Shown here in pieces: positions 1 through 6,457 of a stretch of DNA of 15,858 nt. Below the pieces are notes generated by a model that searched no databases, had not been told where the DNA came from, and saw nothing but the letters and a program-made list of their open reading frames with translations. Each line of letters opens with the position of its first letter. The first letter of the stretch is position 1. Made by a program: the position numbers and the translations under genes. Source of the stretch: CAWKZT01 sp963854565 (GTDB lineage: Bacteria; Actinomycetota; Acidimicrobiia; Acidimicrobiales; JAHEJN01); assembly GCA_963854565.1 (NCBI GenBank), contig CAWKZT010000036.1:1-15858 (forward strand), given 5' to 3'.

Positions 1-1
1 C

Positions 2-1066
2 GAGCCAATTCTTCCCACGTCGCTTACTGGCAAGAGTGTGGCGATAGTTGGTTCAGGCCCGGCCGGTCTGGCCGCGGCACAACAACTAACACGTGTCGGG
101 CACAGTGTTACCGTCTTTGAACGCGATGAACGACCGGGTGGACTGCTGCGTTTCGGTATTCCAGAGTTCAAGATGGAGAAAAACCACCTTGATCGTCGGA
201 TCGCTCAAATGGAAGCCGAAGGTACAACCATTCGGTGCGGCGTGAACGTGGGCGTTGACATTTCCGCCGAACAACTCCGGTCAGACTTTGATGCCGTCAT
301 CTTGGCGGGCGGGGCAACCGTTCGCCGAGGACTTCCTATTAATGGTCACGAAGCCAGCGGCATTGTGCAGGCTATGGATTTCTTGCCCTTGGCTAATCGC
401 GTGCAGTCTGGTGACCTCGATGAATCCAGTATTTCCGCGGCGGGCCTCGATGTAGTCATTATCGGTGGCGGCGATACCGGCGCTGATTGTCTAGGCACAA
501 GCCACCGTCAAGGCGCCCGTTCAGTACACCAATTTGAAATCATGCCGCAGCCACCGGATCGGCGCGCCGATGCGCACCCGTGGCCAACCTGGCCCTTTAC
601 CCACAAAGTCACCTCCGCCCACGAGGAAGGTGGCGAACGAGTATTTGCGGTGAACACCGTGGAATTCGTCAAAGACGATGCCGGCCACGTTCAGTCACTA
701 AAGACCGTGCAGGTACAGCAAAGCTATACCGACGGCCGCATGAGCTTTGAGCCAGTTGCAGGTACCGAGCGAGACTTTCCCGCACAGTTGGTGTTGCTAG
801 CAATGGGTTTCACTGGCCCGCAACAAGATGGCCTCCTGAGCGACCTCGGTGTCGATTTCACCGATCGTGGCAATGTCGCCCGGGCCGACGATTGGGCAAC
901 GAACGTCGACGACGTATGGGTGTGTGGCGACATGGGCCGCGGTCAAAGCCTCATTGTCTGGGCAATAGCCGAGGGGCGTTCCTGCGCCGCATCAGTTGAC
1001 CGCACCTTGATGGGTTCGACGCTTCTTCCCTCGTCAATCTCGCCAACCGCAGCGCCCCTTAGCTGA
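2..1066 (+). CDS. gltD: Glutamate synthase small subunit (NADPH), 5' end missing
   Basis: This is the NADPH- and FAD-binding subunit of glutamate synthase. It passes electrons from NADPH to the large subunit, which makes glutamate from glutamine and 2-oxoglutarate in the cytoplasm. The reading frame is open to the left edge; GTG at 38 lies inside the gene. The first visible residues (TGKSVAIVGSGPAGLAAAQQ) are the FAD-binding dinucleotide fold. They are followed by GGLLRFGIPEFKMEK, the second nucleotide fold GGGDTGADC, an EIMPQPP/PWPTWP stretch, SAHEEGG, and a C-terminal GDMGRGQSLIVWAIAEGR flavin motif. About 354 residues are visible. The family is usually 480-500, so the missing part should be the N-terminal iron-sulphur domain, and gltB would be expected further upstream. 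The tail after LMGSTLLP is short and not conserved. Identity is secure. Confidence 0.95.
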   Translation, partial: EPILPTSLTGKSVAIVGSGPAGLAAAQQLTRVGHSVTVFERDERPGGLLRFGIPEFKMEKNHLDRRIAQMEAEGTTIRCGVNVGVDISAEQLRSDFDAVILAGGATVRRGLPINGHEASGIVQAMDFLPLANRVQSGDLDESSISAAGLDVVIIGGGDTGADCLGTSHRQGARSVHQFEIMPQPPDRRADAHPWPTWPFTHKVTSAHEEGGERVFAVNTVEFVKDDAGHVQSLKTVQVQQSYTDGRMSFEPVAGTERDFPAQLVLLAMGFTGPQQDGLLSDLGVDFTDRGNVARADDWATNVDDVWVCGDMGRGQSLIVWAIAEGRSCAASVDRTLMGSTLLPSSISPTAAPLS

Positions 1067-1073
1067 GATTTTC

Positions 1074-1934
1074 GTGATGGCCACAATTACCGACGTATCG
1101 GTTGTGGTGGTTCACCGCAATCAGGGAGCAGCATGCCGCCGCACTGTGGCCGATCTACGCGCTCAAACAGCCTCGCCGCACATCATCGTGGTCGACAACG
1201 ACTCAGCCGATGAGCACCGAGATCAGATCCGCTACCTTGACGGCATTGAGTGGATCAATTCGGGAGCAAACCTGGGGTTCGGACCGGGGGGCAATGTGGG
1301 GCTGCAGCGCTGGCTTAAGGAACACACAACTCCCTGGGCCGTTGTCATGCCGCACGATGCTCGCATGCTTCCCACGGTGTTGGATGACCTAGTGCGAACG
1401 GCCGACGGAGAGGGCCGGGTCGGCCTACTGTGCGCCGATGTTGGTGACCAGGCCCGCCCAACGTTGGACCGTTTTATGGGCGCACTACCTGGCTCGGCGC
1501 TGTCCTACGGCGGATTCGAACCGGCGGACTATCCGCACGGAACATTGCTCATGATCAATCGAGAATGCGCCACTGATATTGGCCTGTTCTCGCCCGAGTT
1601 CTTTGCCTACTGCGAAGAGGCCGATTTGGGCTGGCGAGCACGAGCCCATGGTTGGCAGGTAGGCCTGGTCCGCGGTGTTGATGTTGACAACCCGGGGACG
1701 GGTGGAAGCGGTGCAGTTGTTGACTACCTCAAGCAGCGCAACACACTGCACATGACGCGGCAACGGTTTGGTAGGTGGCCCGCTGTTGTGCGGTCGGCTC
1801 TCTTGGTAGTGGTTACGGGTATAGGGAAGGTGTTTCCGTCGCGTCGGTCGCCTTGGTTTGACGCTCGGGCTCGGATGCGGGGTCTACGGGACGCCATTGC
1901 TGGCCGTTTGGGCCCACCGCCCGCCGACCTATAG
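1074..1934 (+). CDS. Family 2 glycosyltransferase, rhamnosyltransferase-like
   Basis: This is a predicted inverting GT-A glycosyltransferase that moves a sugar from a nucleotide sugar to a cell-envelope glycan or lipid carrier. Visible features are the N-terminal strand SVVVVHRNQ, the nucleotide-binding VVDNDS (about residues 39-44), GANLGFGPGGNVG (64-76), a PHDA at 93-96 where the metal-binding DXD-type site is expected, and CEEADLGWRARAHGW (180-194), which matches the catalytic ED.D..WR region of the rhamnosyltransferase (WbbL-like) group. Length (286 aa) fits that group. It starts at GTG 1074 or ATG 1077, only 7-10 nt after gltD, so it is probably co-transcribed with gltD though functionally unrelated. 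Its stop overlaps the end of a small gene on the other strand by 6 nt. The family call is firm; acceptor and donor cannot be read from sequence. Confidence 0.88.
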   Translation: MMATITDVSVVVVHRNQGAACRRTVADLRAQTASPHIIVVDNDSADEHRDQIRYLDGIEWINSGANLGFGPGGNVGLQRWLKEHTTPWAVVMPHDARMLPTVLDDLVRTADGEGRVGLLCADVGDQARPTLDRFMGALPGSALSYGGFEPADYPHGTLLMINRECATDIGLFSPEFFAYCEEADLGWRARAHGWQVGLVRGVDVDNPGTGGSGAVVDYLKQRNTLHMTRQRFGRWPAVVRSALLVVVTGIGKVFPSRRSPWFDARARMRGLRDAIAGRLGPPPADL

Positions 1935-2186
1935 AGCGGTAAGAAAACGCTCCTTGTTGTGGAGTTCTTCCATGCGTCGAACCATCACGACATCCGCGGA
2001 GCGATAGCTAGCGATACGAGTGCTCCACGAGTCCAATCTTCCGCGACCATGGTCGGAACGGAAGAAGGTGGTCAACGGGCCTTCCAGCTGGTAGCCATCA
2101 GCGGATTGAACAGTCTCGACACGGTCATGCAAGGTGATTTCAAATACGGGCACAGACACCTCCACTCGGGGAACTTGAGAGCTCAT
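1929..2186 (-). CDS. Small protein of unknown function (85 aa)
   Basis: I do not recognise this protein. It is 85 residues, charged, without a signal peptide or membrane segment. It has an acidic/hydrophobic N-terminal half (VEVSVPVFEITLHDRVETV) and a basic, aromatic middle (FFRSDHGRGRLDSWSTRIASYRSADVV), a composition that looks more like a folded cytoplasmic protein than the low-complexity readings on the opposite strand. It starts at an ATG with no Shine-Dalgarno-like sequence before it. It sits tail-to-tail with the glycosyltransferase, overlapping it by 6 nt, and is divergent from the AlkA-type glycosylase with about 76 bp between starts. That it is a real gene is an inference from frame quality and its good fit into the space. 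Confidence 0.6.
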   Translation of the reverse strand: MSSQVPRVEVSVPVFEITLHDRVETVQSADGYQLEGPLTTFFRSDHGRGRLDSWSTRIASYRSADVVMVRRMEELHNKERFLTAL

Positions 2187-2202
2187 TGTACGACGCGGGC
2201 CC

Positions 2203-2242
2203 TGTGGGGAACCAGTGGATAGCCAGTGGATCTTGTGGGGAT
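2203..2242. repeat. Nested short direct repeats in the divergent region before the glycosylase
   Basis: CCAGTGGAT occurs twice (2212-2220 and 2223-2231), 11 bp apart start to start, about one helical turn. The pair is flanked on each side by TGTGGGGA-type copies (2203-2210 and 2234-2241), all in the same orientation. The block lies just upstream of the glycosylase -10 box and within the shared upstream region of the small minus-strand gene, so it could be a regulator site. No named operator was matched. Confidence 0.4.
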
Positions 2243-2250
2243 TTCTTGCG

Positions 2251-2256
2251 TAGTCT
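2251..2256 (+). promoter_or_regulatory. Likely -10 box of the AlkA-type glycosylase (leaderless)
   Basis: TAGTCT fits TANNNT and lies exactly 6 nt before ATG 2263, which would place transcription start at or next to the start codon. There is no Shine-Dalgarno sequence, consistent with a leaderless mRNA. A TTGTGGGGA at 2233-2241, 9 nt upstream of the box, partly resembles the TTGTCRGTG-N8-TANNNT promoters controlled by PafBC in mycobacterial DNA damage responses, but only 6 of 9 positions agree and the spacing is one base longer. Confidence 0.5.
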
Positions 2257-2262
2257 CATGCC

Positions 2263-2883
2263 ATGCCCCGTCTTTCGTTCGCCGCCGCCAGTTACGCATT
2301 AGGGGAGCAAGATCCTCTCATCGGTCGAATGGTGGAGCTACATGGACCCGTCAAGTACTCGACACCCCCTCGAGCTGATAAGCGGTTCGCAACGTTGGCC
2401 CGAGCGATCGTCTACCAACAACTGGCCGGCGCTGCCGCCGGAACAATCTGGCGCCGCGTGGAATCGGTTTTGGGTGAGGTTTGTCCGGAACGATTTCTCG
2501 CGGTAACAGCCGTCGACCTCCGGGCAGCCGGCCTGTCTCGTAACAAGATGGCATCGTTGCTCGACCTTTCGGAACGATCGGTTACAGGGGAAATTGAATT
2601 GGATCGACTCGGTTACCTCAATGATCAGATGGTCATCGACGCCCTGGTGAAAGTGCGAGGCATCGGGGAGTGGACGGCGCAAATGTTCTTGATGGGTGCG
2701 CTACGGCGGCTCGACGTCTGGCCAGTGGGGGATCTCGGAGTGCGGCAAGGGTACGCGTTGCTGGGTCTGGCCACCGCTGTACCAACGGCAAAGGAGCTAC
2801 AGAGTCTGGGTGATCATTGGAAGCCCTATCGCAGCGTCGCCGCGTGGTACTGCTGGCGTGCCCATGACGGCTTGCCCCGCTGA
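2263..2883 (+). CDS. DNA-3-methyladenine glycosylase, AlkA/Mag type (HhH-GPD)
   Basis: This is a monofunctional base-excision repair glycosylase that removes alkylated purines such as 3-methyladenine from DNA. The fold is the HhH-GPD superfamily. The helix-hairpin-helix is at residues about 128-145 (LVKVRGIGEWTAQMFLM), and the catalytic aspartate is D157 in DVWPVGDLGVRQG, matching the family's D-x-x-P-x-x-D pattern. The N-terminal part has the family's FATLARAIVYQQLA helix (42-55). At 206 aa it is the short form without the extra N-terminal domain of E. coli AlkA, as in Mag1-like enzymes. The start at ATG 2263 is supported by a -10 box 6 nt upstream. The gene stands alone, followed by a long gap with a strong stem-loop. 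Regulation by alkylation damage is plausible but not shown. Confidence 0.92.
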   Translation: MPRLSFAAASYALGEQDPLIGRMVELHGPVKYSTPPRADKRFATLARAIVYQQLAGAAAGTIWRRVESVLGEVCPERFLAVTAVDLRAAGLSRNKMASLLDLSERSVTGEIELDRLGYLNDQMVIDALVKVRGIGEWTAQMFLMGALRRLDVWPVGDLGVRQGYALLGLATAVPTAKELQSLGDHWKPYRSVAAWYCWRAHDGLPR

Positions 2884-2919
2884 GACGCTCCCTGTCGAGG
2901 AGCATTGGCCTAAAACGAG

Positions 2920-2963
2920 AGCGGCCCTGGAACCTTGACCGAAGTCATTGTTCCAGGGCTGCT
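2920..2963 (+). terminator. Strong stem-loop after the glycosylase gene
   Basis: Fourteen pairs (one G-U) join 2920-2933 to 2950-2963, centred on GCCCTGGAAC and its perfect complement GTTCCAGGGC. Inside the 16-nt loop, TGAC (2936-2939) and GTCA (2944-2947) can form a second short stem capped by CGAA. It begins 37 nt after the glycosylase stop, where a terminator is expected, but no U-run follows. It may be a U-less terminator or part of an RNA. Confidence 0.5.
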
Positions 2964-3122
2964 GGTCGAACGTTTCACTAGGTTCAGACTTCCTTGCGGT
3001 TGTCGTAACCAGATCCGGTTCTTCAAGCAGCATCTTGGTGGACGCCCAAACACTCCTGCTTAGAAACTTCATCTTGCGAATCGGTTTCTTAGCCCCGTCG
3101 GGTTGATCCGAAGATCTTCCTT

Positions 3123-3257
3123 CTGGGTGTGTCGAGGGTTTCCGGGTTTCCCCTTTCGCCCTCACGTGAAGGTTTTGGAGTTGCCTCCGCTGCCTTCGGC
3201 GGGCGAGAAGCCCACTTCGTTACTGCTTGATGTATGTACTCTGCCCGACAAACCCAG
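3123..3257. ncRNA. Candidate structured RNA (unassigned)
   Basis: The segment 3123-3136 pairs with 3244-3257 at 12 of 14 positions, closing a region of about 107 nt that itself holds small hairpins: GGAG/CTCC at 3177-3188 and GGGC/GCCC at 3201-3213 with a GAGAA loop. The size is in the range of small regulatory RNAs. A CGAGAAGCC at 3204-3212 equals a stretch of the 3' arm of E. coli 6S RNA as I remember it, but the overall 6S architecture with a central bubble was not demonstrated. The strand is uncertain because the pairs work on both. Confidence 0.22.
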
Positions 3258-3277
3258 GCCGGTCAAGGGTTCGCCGG

Positions 3278-3362
3278 TAATCCCCATACTTATCCCCGCC
3301 AAACGATACTGATCCACAATCTGGACAAAGTTCTCCCACCTTAATCCACAGACTAATCCCCA
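3278..3362 (+). repeat. Five DnaA-box-like 9-mers, same orientation
   Basis: Five 9-mers fit T-N-ATCC-M-C-R: TAATCCCCA (3278-3286), TTATCCCCG (3290-3298), TGATCCACA (3310-3318), TAATCCACA (3342-3350) and TAATCCCCA (3354-3362). Two differ from the classical DnaA box TTATCCACA at one position, the others at two. All face the same way and fall within 85 bp of comparatively AT-rich non-coding DNA. They could bind DnaA or another repeat-recognising protein. No dnaA, dnaN or other origin gene is in the window. Confidence 0.4.
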
Positions 3363-3382
3363 ATTTGGTTGCTCTTCGCTTG

Positions 3383-4132
3383 CTAGGTGCTCCAGATGTT
3401 GCGCTCGATCATTACCTCTTTGAGAACTGCTGGTCGATCGGTCATGATGCCGTCGACCCCCAGATCAAACAATCGGTGCATCTCTTCGGGCTCATCAATT
3501 GTCCAAATATGCACGTCTATGCCAATCGAGTGGGCTGTGGCGATAAAACGTTCATCCACTAACACCTTGCCTCGGGCTGATGGCGGTACCTGGGCACACG
3601 CGCCACTAAAGCGCCCCGCCGGCACACCGAAGCTGGCTGCTCTGAGTCGAGCTATTCCAGTGGGGCCCATACTGGTGCACAGTTCAGGGCCAACTGCTTT
3701 TCGAATGCGGGCCAAACGTCGATCAGAAAACGATCCGACGCACAGCCGATCGACACTACCCGTACGGCCGATCAGGTCGACGAGCGGCCCAACCGACGGA
3801 TCGGCCTTGGCGTCCACATTGAAGAATGCATCGGGGAAGCGTTCGAGTAGCTCATCAAAGCGAGGGATTGGTTCCTGGCCATCGATACGAGCTTTGGTCA
3901 CCTCGCTCCACGGCAACTCGGCAATGCTCCCCGTCCTATCGGTGACGCGATCAAGGTTGTCGTCGTGGAATGCCACCAGCACCCCATCACTCGTTGCATG
4001 AACGTCGGTTTCGAGATGCGTAAAACCCATGGCCACGGCCGAATCGAAGGCCGGCATTGAGTTCTCGGGCCAATCACCTGCCCCGCCGCGGTGAGCAAAG
4101 GCCAGAGGGCGATTATTACCAAGAAACTTCAT
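3383..4132 (-). CDS. Glycerophosphodiester phosphodiesterase (GDPD family)
   Basis: It is predicted to hydrolyse glycerophosphodiesters from lipid turnover to glycerol 3-phosphate and an alcohol, using a divalent metal. With ATG 4132 as start (249 aa), the TIM-barrel active site residues are visible: H14-R15 in AHRGG, E23-N24 in PENS, E41 and D43 in LETDVHATSDG, and H56 in FHDDNLDRVT. Near the C-terminus VHIWTID and DLGVDGIMTDRP are typical closing motifs. The usual E-x-K motif reads DAK (107-109), a conservative change. No signal peptide is seen, so it should act in the cytoplasm. A GTG at 4162 would add ten residues and leave only 14 bp to the divergent pyruvate kinase. The ATG is preferred because a TATGGT (-10-like, 4148-4153 on this strand) lies 15 nt upstream of it. 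Exact substrate unknown. Confidence 0.9.
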   Translation of the reverse strand: MKFLGNNRPLAFAHRGGAGDWPENSMPAFDSAVAMGFTHLETDVHATSDGVLVAFHDDNLDRVTDRTGSIAELPWSEVTKARIDGQEPIPRFDELLERFPDAFFNVDAKADPSVGPLVDLIGRTGSVDRLCVGSFSDRRLARIRKAVGPELCTSMGPTGIARLRAASFGVPAGRFSGACAQVPPSARGKVLVDERFIATAHSIGIDVHIWTIDEPEEMHRLFDLGVDGIMTDRPAVLKEVMIERNIWST

Positions 4133-4164
4133 ACCAGACACGGCCACACCATAGAGCGCCACAG

Positions 4165-4170
4165 TACGGT
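4165..4170 (+). promoter_or_regulatory. -10 box of pyruvate kinase (leaderless)
   Basis: TACGGT fits TANNNT and is followed by exactly 6 nt before GTG 4177, the same arrangement as in front of the AlkA-type and DUF3151 genes. It settles the start of pyruvate kinase at 4177 rather than at an ATG 120 nt upstream that would run through the divergent gene. Confidence 0.55.
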
Positions 4171-4176
4171 GACCGT

Positions 4177-5604
4177 GTGACTAGACGGACGAAAATTGTT
4201 GCCACCATCGGACCAGCCTCCGACAGCCCCGCCGTGATTCGAGCGATGATCGAAGCAGGCATGGACGTTGCCCGACTCGGACTGGCCCACGGGACGCTCG
4301 AAGAAGGTCTCGCCCGGCTCCGGCTGGTGCGTTCAATTGCCAAGGATATGGGACGCACCGTGGGTGTTTTGGCTGATTTGCCAGGACCGAAGCCCCGAGT
4401 CGCGGGGATCACCGATGTCCTGCGTCTCGATACGGGCTCACCTACCCGACTCGTTGTTGGCGAGGGAGCAAGCACACCTGACACAATGAACATTGGGTAT
4501 GACCAGCTACTAGACGATCTGCGACCCGGCGACGAACTCGCCTTTGGCAGTGGCATTGTTCGCATTGTTGTGGAGTCAGTAGACCTAGATTCTGTTCGAG
4601 CCACGGTTCTGCATGGGGGCGAGCTAACCGGTCGCCCCGGGATGCATATCCCGTCGAACCGTCTCAGTGCACTGTCGCCAACCGACGCGGACCTCCGACT
4701 CCTCGACGCATTCGTCGAGGAAGAAGTGGACATGGTCGCTGTCTCCTTCGTCCGATCCGCCCATGAGCTTTCGCGCGTAGGAACCGAACCGCACCCACGT
4801 GGTCCATTAATCGTCACCAAAGTCGAGAGCCGACAAGCCATCGAGAACCTCGATGCCATCATCGGTGCATCGGCCGCGGTCATGATTGCGCGCGGCGACC
4901 TAGGGAGCGAATTCCCTGTGGAAGAGCTCCCCATTCTTCAAAAGCAAGTAATCGAAAAATGTATTGCCGCGGGCCTACCTGTGATGACCGCCACACAGAT
5001 GCTCGAATCCATGGTGACCTCACCGATGCCGACACGCGCCGAGGCCTCCGACGTCGCTAATGCGGTGTTCGACGGCTCCAGTGCGGTGATGCTGTCGGCG
5101 GAAACGGCCATTGGCCTCCACCCCACGCAAGTAGTAGCGGTGATGTCTGAACTCGCCGAGAAGGCCGACGATGCGTTTGATCACGGGAAGTGGTTTCGCG
5201 GAATCACCGCCCGGCGCGCATCGGAACCAACCGGAGACACTGCCCGGGTTACCGACGCGATGACCGGCGCTGCTCTGCACGTCAGCGAACAGCTTGGGCT
5301 AACAGCTCTGCTCTGTATTTCCGGCAGCGGATTTACGGTTCGATCCATGGCTCGGTTCCGTCCAAGTTCGGCCATCTTGGGATTCAGTTCTGATGCACGT
5401 ACGGTCGCTCAACTGAGCCTTAGCTGGGGGGTCACCCCGATGCTGCTTACCGAGAGCGGCGACTACGAACAACGCGTCAATGCTGCCGTTGCCCAGGCCG
5501 TTGCGACCAAGGCCATCGCAAGTGGTGACCTCGTTGGCGTCTTGGCGGGTATTGACACACGCCTGCGTACCACCGACGTTCTGCGGATTGTCCAGGTGCC
5601 ATAG
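4177..5604 (+). CDS. pyk: Pyruvate kinase
   Basis: It catalyses the last step of glycolysis, phosphoenolpyruvate plus ADP to pyruvate plus ATP. From GTG 4177 it has 475 residues, the usual length, beginning RRTKIVATIGPAS at the normal distance. Seen are GMDVARL with catalytic R33, the metal and catalytic stretch VTKVESRQAIENLDAII, MIARGDLGSE, the family signature ATQMLESMV...PTRAEASDVANAV, and MLSAETAIG; a C-terminal domain follows. The potassium-site residues differ from potassium-dependent enzymes: NFSHG reads GLAHG (G35, A37) and DTKGPEIR reads DLPGPKPR, with K72 where Glu117 of the muscle enzyme lies. Lysine at that position marks the potassium-independent group. It is divergent from the phosphodiesterase and followed after 3 nt by a hydrolase, so those two are probably one transcript. 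Confidence 0.95.
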   Translation: MTRRTKIVATIGPASDSPAVIRAMIEAGMDVARLGLAHGTLEEGLARLRLVRSIAKDMGRTVGVLADLPGPKPRVAGITDVLRLDTGSPTRLVVGEGASTPDTMNIGYDQLLDDLRPGDELAFGSGIVRIVVESVDLDSVRATVLHGGELTGRPGMHIPSNRLSALSPTDADLRLLDAFVEEEVDMVAVSFVRSAHELSRVGTEPHPRGPLIVTKVESRQAIENLDAIIGASAAVMIARGDLGSEFPVEELPILQKQVIEKCIAAGLPVMTATQMLESMVTSPMPTRAEASDVANAVFDGSSAVMLSAETAIGLHPTQVVAVMSELAEKADDAFDHGKWFRGITARRASEPTGDTARVTDAMTGAALHVSEQLGLTALLCISGSGFTVRSMARFRPSSAILGFSSDARTVAQLSLSWGVTPMLLTESGDYEQRVNAAVAQAVATKAIASGDLVGVLAGIDTRLRTTDVLRIVQVP

Positions 5605-5607
5605 CCG

Positions 5608-6351
5608 ATGGATGTGAGGGAGACGCTGAGCGTTGATCGCTCCAGCGGACGCACGGACAAGGCGCCCATCATTTTTATCCATGGGGCACTCGATGCCGGA
5701 CGTAGTTTTCAGCGGGTCCGACGACGAATGGAAGATTACCGCACGGTCGCCTATGACCGCCGTGGGTATCGATCCAGTCGCCATCTCGGATCCACCCTGG
5801 ACCTGGCCGATCATGCGGCTGATCTGGCAGCGGTAATCGGCGACGAACCCGCCGTTCTGGTTGGACATTCAATTGGCGGTGTCGTGGCTATGGCCACAGC
5901 CACGAATTATCCTGACAAAGTAAGATCAGTGGTCATTTACGAAACGCCGATGGCATGGCAACCTTGGTGGGAAACCTTCGCTGGTGGCAACCCCGAGCGA
6001 ATGCTCGCAAACCCTGGAGCGGTCGCCAAGAACTTCTATGTACGGCTGATGGGGGAGCATTCGTGGGAACGCCTTGGGTCGGCCGGTCAACAAATGCGAA
6101 TCGATGATGGCCCAGCACTGGTGGGGGATCTCATCATGGTGGGCGACACTCGACCATTCGATCCAGAGGTTATGACCGCTCCCGTGCTCGTAGGGGTTGG
6201 CGAACAGGCCAATGCCAAGCATTTCCGGGGCGCACAAGAGCATGCATGGTTGTTTGGTCAAGAGCACCCGACTGTGGTGGAGGGGGCAGGGCATGGGGTG
6301 CACCTAAGTCACCCCGACGGCTTTGCCAGACTCATTCGCAGTTCGCTATAG
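5608..6351 (+). CDS. Alpha/beta hydrolase
   Basis: This is a 247-residue single-domain alpha/beta hydrolase, predicted cytoplasmic with no signal peptide. The oxyanion HG is at H25-G26 (FIHGALDAG), followed by the YDRRGYRSS motif (49-57) typical of the fold. The nucleophile is S88 in GHSIGG and the catalytic histidine is probably H229 in GAGHG. The acid is less clear: E199 in VGVGEQ occupies the usual place of the aspartate. Substrate cannot be deduced; esterase, lactonase or similar activities are all possible. The ATG lies 3 nt after the pyruvate kinase stop, so it is probably co-transcribed with it. A compact stem-loop 20 nt beyond its stop may end the transcript. Confidence 0.87.
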   Translation: MDVRETLSVDRSSGRTDKAPIIFIHGALDAGRSFQRVRRRMEDYRTVAYDRRGYRSSRHLGSTLDLADHAADLAAVIGDEPAVLVGHSIGGVVAMATATNYPDKVRSVVIYETPMAWQPWWETFAGGNPERMLANPGAVAKNFYVRLMGEHSWERLGSAGQQMRIDDGPALVGDLIMVGDTRPFDPEVMTAPVLVGVGEQANAKHFRGAQEHAWLFGQEHPTVVEGAGHGVHLSHPDGFARLIRSSL

Positions 6352-6371
6352 GAGTGCTCAAGCGCAAGCAA

Positions 6372-6391
6372 GCGTAGCGTTTCACGCTCGC
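6372..6391 (+). terminator. Stem-loop after the pyruvate kinase-hydrolase pair
   Basis: GCG (6372-6374) and AGCGT (6376-6380) pair with ACGCT (6384-6388) and CGC (6389-6391), giving eight pairs with one bulged T and a TTC loop. It begins 20 nt after the hydrolase stop. No T-run follows, so it would be a U-less terminator; it could also merely be a stable hairpin. Confidence 0.35.
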
Positions 6392-6445
6392 GGCATTCAG
6401 GCCACACAAAAGCACTATGGCCATATCATCGCGTCTGGGCGCCAG

Positions 6446-6451
6446 TACATT
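6446..6451 (+). promoter_or_regulatory. -10 box of the DUF3151 gene (leaderless)
   Basis: TACATT fits TANNNT and is separated by exactly 6 nt from ATG 6458. No Shine-Dalgarno sequence lies before that ATG. This arrangement decides the start against an in-frame ATG at 6323 that would lie inside the hydrolase gene. No convincing -35 is seen. Confidence 0.5.
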
Positions 6452-6457
6452 TGGCCT

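Larger units (their letters stand above)
2884..3382. other. 500-bp convergent intergenic region without a convincing gene
   Basis: The gap lies between the ends of the glycosylase (+) and the phosphodiesterase (-), an unusually long space for converging genes. Open frames cross it on both strands, including a 122-codon minus-strand frame that runs antisense into the glycosylase, but none shows domains, a ribosome site or protein-like composition. It contains three things described separately: a 14-bp stem-loop, a 135-nt candidate structured RNA, and five DnaA-box-like repeats. I checked for RNase P RNA, tmRNA, SRP RNA and tRNA signatures and did not find them. Confidence 0.6.

Noticed and set aside
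2966..2989. TCGAAC and GGTTCA as a possible LexA box near the glycosylase end
   Set aside because: Spacing and second half do not match the actinobacterial SOS box, and it lies downstream of the gene rather than in a promoter.
2797..3165. 122-codon open frame on the minus strand across the convergent gap
   Set aside because: It runs antisense into the glycosylase, has no ribosome site, domain or protein-like composition; probably chance openness in moderately GC-rich DNA.
3259..3287. GGTTCG-containing segment that could resemble a tRNA T-arm
   Set aside because: The loop does not fit a seven-base T-loop, and no acceptor or anticodon stem could be built around it.
3103..3312. 69-codon + strand frame in the convergent gap
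   Set aside because: Pro/Leu-rich with no ribosome site; overlaps the structured-RNA candidate and the repeat cluster.
4057..4176. Upstream ATG extension of pyruvate kinase by 40 residues
   Set aside because: It would run through the divergent phosphodiesterase start; family length and a -10 box 6 nt before GTG 4177 point to 4177.
4116..4934. 272-codon minus-strand frame antisense to pyruvate kinase
   Set aside because: Ser/Arg/Thr-rich shadow of a clearly recognised gene.
6323..6457. Longer DUF3151 start inside the hydrolase gene
   Set aside because: The added 45 residues are not family-like and a leaderless promoter sits directly before ATG 6458.
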